Part shown: positions 44,855 to 52,035 of the stretch, piece by piece
Layout: every line of letters begins with the position of its first letter
How positions within the stretch are numbered: the first letter of the stretch is position 1
Notes under the pieces: generated by a model
What the model was told of the DNA's origin: nothing
The model's input: only the letters and a program-made list of their open reading frames with translations
Database searches by the model: none
Source: Chryseobacterium populi
Lineage (GTDB): Bacteria; Bacteroidota; Bacteroidia; Flavobacteriales; Weeksellaceae
DNA: 64,000 nt
Direction: 5' to 3'
NCBI RefSeq assembly: GCF_000282115.1
Contig: NZ_AKJY01000022.1
Span: 1-64,000 of the forward strand
Program-made: the position numbers and the translations under genes

Positions 44855-45916
44855 ATGAAAATGAGAAAAATTTTATCTCTTGTATTTGCTTCGGCTTTAC
44901 TTTTTAATGTTGCCTGTAGCAACGATGATGATATGATTCAACCTTCAAAAGGGACTTATGAAAACGGAATATTCATCGTAAATGAAGGTGGATTTTCAAC
45001 ACCTACATCAGAGGTTTCGTTTATCAGTTATGACCTGGGAACTCTTGACAATAAGATTTACGCCAGAAATAACAGTAATGAAATACTGGGGAATGTCTTA
45101 CAAACCATCGGTTTTAACGGAGACAATGCTTATCTGGTGTCTAATGTTCCCAATAAAATTGACATTGTCAACCGTTATTCTTTTAAGAAACAAGCTACGG
45201 TAACCGCCAATCTTAATAGCCCGAGATATATTGCATTTTCCGGAAATCAGTATTATGTAACCAATAATAATTTTTTCGACGTAATGAAGCTGAATGTTTA
45301 CAATAATAATAATTCTTTTGTAAAGAGTATCAATTTTGACAGATCAGCAGAAAAAGTAGTAGAGGCCGGTGGAAATATTATCGTACAAACCGATGGTATA
45401 ACGTATGAGACCACTCCGCCTTATAACGAATTACCGACAGGATACACAATTACGATTGTAAAGCCATCTACTAACACAGTGGATAAAACCGTTACTTTAC
45501 CAAGCAACGGAATCATCAGAGACCTGATTTCATACAACGGAAGTGCTTATGTACTTGCATCCAGTAACACCAACTCATATATCTATAAAATCAATCCATC
45601 AACCGGGACTTTTACGACAGCAACAATCACCGGAATTCCACAGGTACAAAAGCTAAGAGCTGATGGAAATAAATTCTATTTCTCAGATAACGGAAATAAA
45701 ATCTATTCAATGAACATAGATTCTACCCTTCCTTCTGCTCCGATCGTTACCACACCGGGAAATCTTTACGGATTCAATGTGATTGACAGTAGAATTTATG
45801 CTTCTGATGCAAGCTTTACAGCAGACAGTAAAGTAAATGTTTACAGTGCCAATAACGGTTCATTGTTAAAATCTTTTACTACAGGAATCGGAACAAGCGG
45901 ATTCTATAAAAACTAA
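44855..45916 (+). CDS. BtuG-like surface beta-propeller lipoprotein
   Basis: A 353-residue lipoprotein with lipobox Cys21 followed by S-N-D-D-D, a fit to the Bacteroidota surface-export signal. The body is a YncE/DUF5074-type beta propeller (repeats of I-V-N-E-G-G, A-Y-L-V-S-N, Y-Y-V-T-N-N, A-Y-V-L-A-S). In Bacteroides, BtuG is a surface propeller that binds B12 with very high affinity and hands it to BtuB. Position, fold and export signal match that role here. The transcript ends at a strong terminator (45964-45992). Confidence 0.85.
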   Translation: MKMRKILSLVFASALLFNVACSNDDDMIQPSKGTYENGIFIVNEGGFSTPTSEVSFISYDLGTLDNKIYARNNSNEILGNVLQTIGFNGDNAYLVSNVPNKIDIVNRYSFKKQATVTANLNSPRYIAFSGNQYYVTNNNFFDVMKLNVYNNNNSFVKSINFDRSAEKVVEAGGNIIVQTDGITYETTPPYNELPTGYTITIVKPSTNTVDKTVTLPSNGIIRDLISYNGSAYVLASSNTNSYIYKINPSTGTFTTATITGIPQVQKLRADGNKFYFSDNGNKIYSMNIDSTLPSAPIVTTPGNLYGFNVIDSRIYASDASFTADSKVNVYSANNGSLLKSFTTGIGTSGFYKN

Positions 45917-45963
45917 GAATGCGCATCAAGCGTATAAAATTTTAATTTTTTCATCATTTGTGC

Positions 45964-45992
45964 TCCGGGCGGCTTCTTCGAAGCCGCCCGGA
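45964..45992 (+). terminator. Terminator of B12 uptake operon
   Basis: TCCGGGCGGCTTC (45964-45976), loop TTC, GAAGCCGCCCGGA (45980-45992): a 13-bp GC-rich perfect stem followed by TTTCATTTC. Confidence 0.85.
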
Positions 45993-46018
45993 TTTCATTT
46001 CAATCCTAATAAAAAAAT

Positions 46019-46045
46019 GAGCTCCCAAATTAACTTTGGGAACCC
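46019..46045 (-). terminator. Terminator of CCA-adding enzyme gene
   Basis: CTCCCAAA and TTTGGGA(A) arms with loop TTAAC. On the minus strand it ends in a run of seven T. It lies past the stop of the convergent cca gene. Confidence 0.7.
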
Positions 46046-46073
46046 GTTTTTTATTCATATTTTGAATCTATAT

Positions 46074-47492
46074 CTAGATTTTCAAGCCCAGTTTTTCAGC
46101 TTCAACGATCACAAATTTCTTAGCTTCCTCATGATCGTTAAGGATTTCGCCTTCCAGAATAGCTTCTTTTACCTTTTCTTTTAAGATACCGATTTCACGG
46201 CCCGGTTTAAGATCAAACATCACCATGATTTCTTCACCTGAAATTGGCGGCTGGAAATTTCTTACCTGATCTTTTTCTTCAACTTCTTTTATTTTTACCG
46301 CAACATATTCAAAATTTCTGATGAATTTTTCCTGCTTTCTGGCATTCTTGGTGGTAATATCAGCTTTACAGAGTGTAAACAGGTCTTCAAGGTTTTCCCC
46401 GGCATCAAATAACAATCTTCTCAAAGCAGAATCTGAAGCATCATCGGTAATCAAAGCAATAGGACGAGATGAAAGCTTAACCATTTTCTGCACATATTTC
46501 ATATCGTTTCCTAAGGGTAATTTCAGTCTCTGGAATAAAGATTTCACCATTTTTGAGCCTAAAAATTCATGTCCGTGAAAAGTCCAGCCTGTTCCTTCAA
46601 CGAATTTTTTTGTGGGAGCCTTTCCGATATCGTGAAGCAATGCAGACCAGCGCAACCAGAGATCATCTGTATTTCCCGAGATATTATCTACTACTTCCAG
46701 AGTATGATAAAAATTATCTTTATGGGTTTGCCCTTCGACTTCCTCTACGCCTTTCAGCTCTATCAGCTCCGGAATAATCAGTTTCATCAGCCCGGTTTCC
46801 TCCATCAGTTTTAAGCCTGTTGATGGCTTTCCGGAAAGCATGATCTTGTTAAATTCCACCATTACCCTTTCCATAGAAACAATCTTGATTCTTTCTGCTT
46901 CCTGCTTAATCGCTGCCAATGAATTGTCTTCTATCGTAAATTGCAGAGTTGATGCAAAACGAATAGCTCTCATCATTCTCAGCGGATCATCAGAATACGT
47001 CTGGGCAGGTTCTAAAGGAGTTCTTAAGATCTTATTTTCCAGATCTTCAACTCCATTAAACGGATCAATCAGTTCTCCGAAATTATCTTTATTCAAAGAA
47101 ATCGCCATCGCATTGATGGTAAAATCTCTTCTTTTCTGATCATCTTCAAGGGTTCCACCTTCTACATCCGGCTTTCTGCTGTTTTCATTATAGCTTTCTT
47201 TTCTGGCGCCCACAAATTCAAGTTCCAGATCTTTATACCTGACCATTGCCGTGCCATACGTTTTGAAGACAGAAACCTTTAATTCAGGATCAATTTCCAG
47301 AGCAACATTCCGGGCGAGTTCTATCCCGCTTTGTTCAGTCACAAAATCAATATCCGTAGAAGCTTTTCTCTTCATCAGCAGATCCCGAACATAGCCACCA
47401 ACAATATACACCGACTGATTATTCCTGGCTGCCACCTCCGAGATTATTTTGAAAAGCTTTAGATTTTTATTCTGATTAAGATTGATGAACAT
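46074..47492 (-). CDS. cca: CCA tRNA nucleotidyltransferase with HD domain
   Basis: A 472-residue enzyme that adds or repairs the 3' CCA of tRNA. The nucleotidyltransferase head has G-G-Y-V-R-D (32-37) and the metal-binding D-I-D (47-49). The neck follows, with R-R-D-F-T-I-N-A-M-A and the nucleotide-selecting D-P-L-R-M-M-R-A. The C-terminal half has an HD phosphohydrolase motif (L-L-H-D-I-G-K-A-P, near residue 280), so it is of the HD-containing class. It is full length and stands alone on the minus strand. Confidence 0.94.
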   Translation of the reverse strand: MFINLNQNKNLKLFKIISEVAARNNQSVYIVGGYVRDLLMKRKASTDIDFVTEQSGIELARNVALEIDPELKVSVFKTYGTAMVRYKDLELEFVGARKESYNENSRKPDVEGGTLEDDQKRRDFTINAMAISLNKDNFGELIDPFNGVEDLENKILRTPLEPAQTYSDDPLRMMRAIRFASTLQFTIEDNSLAAIKQEAERIKIVSMERVMVEFNKIMLSGKPSTGLKLMEETGLMKLIIPELIELKGVEEVEGQTHKDNFYHTLEVVDNISGNTDDLWLRWSALLHDIGKAPTKKFVEGTGWTFHGHEFLGSKMVKSLFQRLKLPLGNDMKYVQKMVKLSSRPIALITDDASDSALRRLLFDAGENLEDLFTLCKADITTKNARKQEKFIRNFEYVAVKIKEVEEKDQVRNFQPPISGEEIMVMFDLKPGREIGILKEKVKEAILEGEILNDHEEAKKFVIVEAEKLGLKI

Positions 47493-47606
47493 ATTTATTA
47501 TTTAATGTAAAACCATTAAGAAATGAAGTGTATTAAGTGGATCGCTCAACATCCTTTATTTCTTAATGGTTAAATGATTTTGCAAAGATAATTAAAATCT
47601 TGTTTT

Positions 47607-48155
47607 TTATTCCCGAAGAACTTTTATTCTGTTGTCACTCCATATTTTGATGACAGAGGAACCTGAATATTTTGAAACTTTCTCGCGGTCTTCTTCCACG
47701 GCATAATCTACCAACTTTATCATTTCAGGAGAAATGTCGGAAAATTTAAGCGGACTTTTATCCCCACTGAAATTGGCTGAAGTAGATACCAGTGGCTTAT
47801 TCAGTTTTGTGATCAGCTTTTTACAGAAATCATTCTTCACCAGTCTGATCCCGATACTTCCGTCTTCAGCAAGTAATTCCTTAGGAAGCCCTCTTGGATT
47901 TTCATAAACAATCGTTACCGGTTTTTCACTCAGGTCAATAATCTCCCACGCCATTTCCGGAACATCTACCAGATCCTGCAGCCTCTTTTCAGATTCTACC
48001 AGGATAATCATCGATTTGTTTTTCTCCCGTTTTTTAATGTCAAAGATTTTATTGACTGCTTCTATATTGGTGGCATCACACCCTATTCCCCAGATGGTAT
48101 CTGTAGGATAAAGAATGGTTCCGCCGGATTTTAATATATTGATAATGTTTTCCAT
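47607..48155 (-). CDS. L-threonylcarbamoyladenylate synthase (Sua5/YrdC type)
   Basis: A 182-residue enzyme of the YrdC/Sua5/YciO family. It makes L-threonylcarbamoyl-AMP from threonine, bicarbonate and ATP for the t6A37 tRNA modification. It has G-G-T-I-L-Y-P-T-D-T-I-W-G-I-G-C-D at the N-terminus, the K-x-R motif as I-K-K-R-E-K, and the S-T-S-A-N-F-S-G segment at about 126-133. The Sua5 C-terminal domain is absent, as in YrdC. It is followed by the RAYT/REP region. Confidence 0.9.
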   Translation of the reverse strand: MENIINILKSGGTILYPTDTIWGIGCDATNIEAVNKIFDIKKREKNKSMIILVESEKRLQDLVDVPEMAWEIIDLSEKPVTIVYENPRGLPKELLAEDGSIGIRLVKNDFCKKLITKLNKPLVSTSANFSGDKSPLKFSDISPEMIKLVDYAVEEDREKVSKYSGSSVIKIWSDNRIKVLRE

Positions 48156-48236
48156 TTTAATTTTTTTACAGGCAGGGAAAAAGCTAAAATAACAGCTATT
48201 TTGCCTGTCAAAAATAAGGATTTTTCATTAGGTTTC

Positions 48237-48287
48237 GGCTAAAGCCAATTGAGAAGATTACATTTTAGAAACGGGCTAAAGCCCGTT
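48237..48287 (+). repeat. Bipartite REP-like palindrome (copy 1 near RAYT)
   Basis: GGCTAAAGCC (48237-48246), then 23 bases, then AACGGGCTAAAGCCCGTT (48270-48287). The orientation matches copy 3 and the remote copy at 23.7 kb. Confidence 0.82.
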
Positions 48288-48374
48288 CTATTGAATAGAA
48301 ATTGTTGTTGGTGTCCACCTTTACTTTTGATATTTACAACGCAGAATTTTATTGTTTTTACTTATTCAATAGGG

Positions 48375-48420
48375 GTGGGCTTTAGCCCACCTGCAAAAAA
48401 TAAACCTTCCGGCTTTAGCC
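48375..48420 (-). repeat. Bipartite REP-like palindrome (copy 2, inverted)
   Basis: GTGGGCTTTAGCCCAC (48375-48390), then 20 bases, then GGCTTTAGCC (48411-48420). It is the reverse orientation of the other copies and abuts the 3' end of the RAYT gene. Confidence 0.82.
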
Positions 48421-48425
48421 AAAAT

Positions 48426-48851
48426 TTATTTTAGATTGTATTTCTCAATAAATTCCTGATATTCTTCCATAAAAGTCTTTTTCTGATGGTTCCTTTCCTG
48501 ATTTTTAATATAGTTTCTGACTGAATCAATCTTTGACTCTGAGACTGAAACTGCAATGTATTCATCCTGCCAGAAGAATTTTTCTTTTGTTAGCTGGTTT
48601 TTATTAATCCAATAAGAAGACTCTCCTTTTATTAATTGGACAATTTTTTCAATATTTTGGCCAGAGCCTAAAGACAGCAAACAATGACAGTGATCTGTAT
48701 AACCATTTACCATATCTAAAAAAACACCTTTTTCTGAAGCATTTTCTTTTATATGTTTCCAGACTTTGATTCTCAGGTCAAATGTATTAAAATGTGGGAT
48801 CCTATTTTTTGTAGAAAATACAATATGAATATAAATTTTGATAAAGGACAT
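48426..48851 (-). CDS. REP-associated tyrosine transposase (RAYT)
   Basis: A 141-residue Y1 HUH transposase of the TnpA_REP (RAYT) group. I start it at the ATG at 48851 (M-S-F-I-K-I-Y-I-H-I-V-F-S-T-K-N-R); an upstream ATG at 48866 is also in frame. The HUH motif is H54-C55-H56, Y114 in N-Y-I-K-N-Q is the likely catalytic tyrosine, and the W-Q-D-E-Y-I-A-V-S-V-S segment is typical. RAYTs are domesticated relatives of IS200/IS605 TnpA that act on REP palindromes. REP-like elements of one design lie on both sides, supporting a cognate pair. The gene is intact. Confidence 0.9.
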   Translation of the reverse strand: MSFIKIYIHIVFSTKNRIPHFNTFDLRIKVWKHIKENASEKGVFLDMVNGYTDHCHCLLSLGSGQNIEKIVQLIKGESSYWINKNQLTKEKFFWQDEYIAVSVSESKIDSVRNYIKNQERNHQKKTFMEEYQEFIEKYNLK

Positions 48852-48892
48852 TGTGTTTTTTATCAAAAATAGGAATTTCCAACCTAAGTTTT

Positions 48893-48945
48893 GGCTAAAG
48901 CCTTTTTTGAAAATCCAGAATATTTAAAACGGGCTAAAGCCCGTT
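48893..48945 (+). repeat. Bipartite REP-like palindrome (copy 3)
   Basis: GGCTAAAGCC (48893-48902), then 25 bases, then AACGGGCTAAAGCCCGTT (48928-48945). It lies just upstream of the RAYT start and abuts the end of the DinB gene. Confidence 0.82.
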
Positions 48946-48946
48946 C

Positions 48947-49462
48947 CTATTGAACATCCTGCAACCCCGGCAAATATCTTTCCTCTATAATATTCAAATG
49001 ATGATAATTATGCCCTACAATCAGTTTTCCGATGGTTTCTACGGAAATTTCATTCCCATTGGCTTTTCCTGTATTATGTAAAGCTTTGGGGTTAAGGTTT
49101 TCCACTAAAATCTGAGAGGATTTTCTTACCAGCTTATATTCTTCCAATAAAGATTCTAAGCTTCTTTCATTAGCAAAAGACTGCTCAGCATATCCGTTTT
49201 CATCAAAACCCGGCAATTCTGCCTGTTCGCCTCTTGCAAAAGCTAAAATACGGTATTGGAATACCCTTTCTGTATCAGAAAGGTGTAAAAGCAGTTCTTT
49301 CAAAGTCCATTTTCCTTCTGCATAAGCAAAATGAGATTGTTCTTCTGTAAGCTTAGAATAAATATCCGTTGTTTTATCTCCGGTTTTTTTCATTTCCTCT
49401 ATCCAATTTTCAGAAGGAATCTGGTCTAAATATCTTTGTATGTATTTTTGAAAATCTGACAT
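48947..49462 (-). CDS. DinB-family protein
   Basis: A 171-residue four-helix-bundle protein of the DinB/YfiT group. The histidines expected for the metal triad are visible in L-L-L-H-L-S-D-T-E (about residue 61) and G-H-N-Y-H-H-L (about 150-155). Many members are thiol-dependent transferases or hydrolases; the substrate is not known here. It starts the 3' part of a minus-strand gene run below the GNAT gene, about 100 bases from it. Its stop directly abuts REP copy 3. Confidence 0.85.
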   Translation of the reverse strand: MSDFQKYIQRYLDQIPSENWIEEMKKTGDKTTDIYSKLTEEQSHFAYAEGKWTLKELLLHLSDTERVFQYRILAFARGEQAELPGFDENGYAEQSFANERSLESLLEEYKLVRKSSQILVENLNPKALHNTGKANGNEISVETIGKLIVGHNYHHLNIIEERYLPGLQDVQ

Positions 49463-49561
49463 GTTAATATAGTTATGAGTGATGAATTATGAGTGATAAG
49501 TTGTGAATAATGGAAGCCAATCAATTGTAGTTGTGATTACTAGCTGTTCATTAATTATTGC

Positions 49562-50017
49562 TTATGATTGTTCCGGGTTTGTCCATTCATAGAAGTTTAC
49601 GGAATCATATAATTTGAAACCAGCAGATGGATATAATCGGTTTCCTACATCATTGCTCTTTCCTGTTTCCAGTAAAACTCCGCAGGCATTGGATGATCTG
49701 CAGATTTCTTTGGCCTCTTCGATCAGTTCTTTGGAATACCCTTTTCCTCTGTGGTTTTCATTGACGTAGAGATCATTCAGCAGCCAGTACCTTTGCATTC
49801 TTGTTGAAGAAAATATAGGATACAGCTGAACAAATCCTACTAACCGGCTATTATTTTCAGCAACAAAAATTTCGGAATCTTTATTTTCAATTCTTTCTTT
49901 TAAAAAATGTTCTGCAGCTGGAATATCTGAATTTTTATGATAAAAAACCCTGTATTGGTCAAACAATTCTGATAATTGCGAAATGTCTTCGATAGTCGCT
50001 TTCCTTGTATTTTTCAT
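49562..50017 (-). CDS. GNAT-family N-acetyltransferase
   Basis: A 151-residue acetyl-CoA-dependent acyltransferase. The fold shows the N-terminal strand-helix, G-F-V-Q-L-Y-P, the acetyl-CoA pyrophosphate loop as N-H-R-G-K-G-Y-S-K (about 97-105), and the C-terminal G-F-K-L-Y-D-S-V-N-F-Y. The acceptor is unknown. It is 12 bases downstream of the NTF2-like gene on the same strand, suggesting co-transcription. Confidence 0.88.
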   Translation of the reverse strand: MKNTRKATIEDISQLSELFDQYRVFYHKNSDIPAAEHFLKERIENKDSEIFVAENNSRLVGFVQLYPIFSSTRMQRYWLLNDLYVNENHRGKGYSKELIEEAKEICRSSNACGVLLETGKSNDVGNRLYPSAGFKLYDSVNFYEWTNPEQS

Positions 50018-50029
50018 GAAATGGAAATT

Positions 50030-50509
50030 TTATTGATGATCGTAGCTTAAAACACGCTTCATTTTCCACTGGTTATCTTCTGACATCCACAAAATGGTAA
50101 ATTTTGCACGGCTTCCTTTATGCCATTTCCCACCATAAAATTCAAAGAATTCATGTACTCCTTCCTGTATAAAAGCATATAATTTATCCTTATTGTACAG
50201 GGGATAAACCTTCATGCTACCGGGAATAAGCTCACGCTTTACTTTGTTTGGTCCACCGCAGATATTATTTTTAATGGATGCTATAAATGCTTCCTTTCCA
50301 TCAGTAATCCCACCTTTATCATGATAAAATTCAAGGTCATTGCTGACGATGGAATTATAATGAGAAAGATCACATTTGTTAAATCCTATATCGAATATCA
50401 GACTATCCAGTTTTTTAGCTGTTTTATAAAGATCATCAGTAGGTTTAACCTGAGCATATGAAATCTGGCTAAAAAGGCCTAGGATTAATAAAAATCGAAT
50501 CTTTCTCAT
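50030..50509 (-). CDS. Exported NTF2-like (DUF4440) protein
   Basis: A 159-residue protein with a signal peptide (1-19, ending S-Y-A-Q) and a single NTF2/SnoaL-like cone domain (I-V-S-N-D-L-E-F-Y-H-D-K-G-G, then W-K-M-K-R-V-L-S-Y-D-H at the end). Such domains bind small ligands or act as scaffolds; no catalytic residues can be assigned. It lies 22 bases below the cystathionine gamma-synthase gene. Confidence 0.82.
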   Translation of the reverse strand: MRKIRFLLILGLFSQISYAQVKPTDDLYKTAKKLDSLIFDIGFNKCDLSHYNSIVSNDLEFYHDKGGITDGKEAFIASIKNNICGGPNKVKRELIPGSMKVYPLYNKDKLYAFIQEGVHEFFEFYGGKWHKGSRAKFTILWMSEDNQWKMKRVLSYDHQ

Positions 50510-50531
50510 TATATTTTATTTTTAACCGTTT

Positions 50532-51674
50532 TTAAGAAAAAGCTCTTTCTAAATCAGCGATAAGATCTTCTTTATCTTCAATTCCAACGCTTAATCGGAC
50601 CAAATCATCGGTAATACCCAATTCGGCACGTTTTTCAGCAGGAATAGACGCATGAGTCATTAAAGCAGGGTGGTTGGCCAAAGATTCCACACCTCCCAGA
50701 GATTCAGCCAGAGTGAACACTTTCACCTTTTCCAAAAATTTGATTGCATCTTCTTTTTTACCGGATTTGAAAGTAAAAGAAACCATTCCGCCAGATTCTT
50801 TCATCTGGGATTTTGCCAATTCATATTGTGGATGGGATTCCAATCCCGGATAAATTACTTTATCCACAGCAGGATGGGTTTCAAGATATTTTGCCACTTC
50901 TAATCCGTTATCAGAGTGTCTCTGCATTCTCAACGCCAGGGTTTTAATTCCTCTCAATACAAGATAAGAGTCGTGAGGTCCTAAAATCCCACCGCTTGCA
51001 AACTGAATGAAGTGTAATTTTTCTCCTAATTCCGCATCTTTTGCGATAAGAGCTCCGGCAATAACATCTGAATGTCCGCCTAAATATTTCGTAGCCGAAT
51101 GCATCACAATATCAGCCCCAAGATCAATTGGTCTTTGGATATAAGGTGTTGCAAATGTATTGTCAACCGCTACCAGAATATCTTTTCCTTTTGCAATCTC
51201 AACCACAGCTTTGATATCTACCAGCTTCATCAGAGGATTGGTAGGGGTTTCTACCCAGATCAGCTTTGTTTGATCAGTGATCACCTCAGCAATTTTAGAA
51301 ACATCATCAAAGTTCACGAAAGTAAACTTCAACTGATATTTTTCAAAAAGCCTGGTAAACATTCTGTAAGTACCTCCATACAAATCATCTACGGCAATTA
51401 CTTCATCACCGGGATTTAATAATTTTAAAACACAGTCGATTGCAGCAAGCCCCGATCCGAAAGCAAGGCCTCTGGCTCCGTTTTCGATACTTGCCAGGGA
51501 ATCTTCCAGAGCCTGTCTTGTAGGATTAGCAGCTCTTGAATATTCATAACCGGAATGCACTCCAGGGCTTTTTTGTGCAAAGGTAGAGGTTAAAAATACC
51601 GGAACATTTACAGATCCTGTAGCAGACTCGTGATGCTGCCCTCCGTGTATCACTTTTGTATTAAAATTCATCAT
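50532..51674 (-). CDS. metB: Cystathionine gamma-synthase / gamma-lyase family
   Basis: A 380-residue PLP enzyme of the Cys/Met metabolism family. It has E-Y-S-R-A-A-N-P-T-R near 45-54, the D-D-L-Y-G-G-T-Y-R motif and the Schiff-base Lys in H-S-A-T-K-Y-L-G-G-H-S-D (near residue 197). Family members make cystathionine from an O-acyl-homoserine and cysteine, or split it; the choice cannot be made by eye. Two adjacent ATG codons make the start 51674 or 51671. It follows gldC by 10 bases on the minus strand. Confidence 0.9.
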   Translation of the reverse strand: MMNFNTKVIHGGQHHESATGSVNVPVFLTSTFAQKSPGVHSGYEYSRAANPTRQALEDSLASIENGARGLAFGSGLAAIDCVLKLLNPGDEVIAVDDLYGGTYRMFTRLFEKYQLKFTFVNFDDVSKIAEVITDQTKLIWVETPTNPLMKLVDIKAVVEIAKGKDILVAVDNTFATPYIQRPIDLGADIVMHSATKYLGGHSDVIAGALIAKDAELGEKLHFIQFASGGILGPHDSYLVLRGIKTLALRMQRHSDNGLEVAKYLETHPAVDKVIYPGLESHPQYELAKSQMKESGGMVSFTFKSGKKEDAIKFLEKVKVFTLAESLGGVESLANHPALMTHASIPAEKRAELGITDDLVRLSVGIEDKEDLIADLERAFS

Positions 51675-51684
51675 ATTTTATAAT

Positions 51685-52011
51685 TTACATTTTTATCGCA
51701 GACTTCACTGCAAATTCTTCTGCAATCTGCTCCAACCATTGTGCCACATCTTCTTCTCCTGTTGCTCTCTGGTAAGTATTTCCCAAAGAAACCAAAATCT
51801 GATGAATAAACATTTTCATCTGATCAACCGGCATTTCCTTTGTCCAAAGATCAATTCTCAAAGCTTCCATAGCTTTATCATCCCAAACAGAAATCATCGT
51901 TGCCTTAGTTTCTTCTTTTTCAACACCTCCATCCTGTGCATTCCAGGTAATATTTTCAGGAATGTGGTTTTCATCTAATTCAACGTCTATCGTTATCTGA
52001 GTCTTTCGCAT
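51685..52011 (-). CDS. gldC: Gliding motility protein GldC
   Basis: A 108-residue soluble protein with the GldC pattern (I-T-I-D-V-E-L-D-E-N-H-I-P-E-N-I-T-W, then W-D-D-K-A-M-E-A-L-R-I-D-L-W-T-K-E-M). In Flavobacterium johnsoniae GldC supports gliding and is encoded next to GldB; its precise role is unclear. Here gldB (55232-56218) is on the same strand but is separated by an ABC transporter pair and a terminator. It lies 24 bases below the permease-thioredoxin gene. Confidence 0.92.
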   Translation of the reverse strand: MRKTQITIDVELDENHIPENITWNAQDGGVEKEETKATMISVWDDKAMEALRIDLWTKEMPVDQMKMFIHQILVSLGNTYQRATGEEDVAQWLEQIAEEFAVKSAIKM

Positions 52012-52035
52012 ATCAATTTTAAATTTTTCACAAAG

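Noticed and set aside
48376..48390. REP palindromes as transcription terminators
   Set aside because: They lack T-runs, share a conserved bipartite sequence, and occur in both orientations, which fits REP elements better.
49480..49512. Repeated TTATGAGTGAT as a regulatory motif
   Set aside because: Two imperfect copies in AT-rich sequence, similar to low-complexity text at 58790. Nothing supports function.
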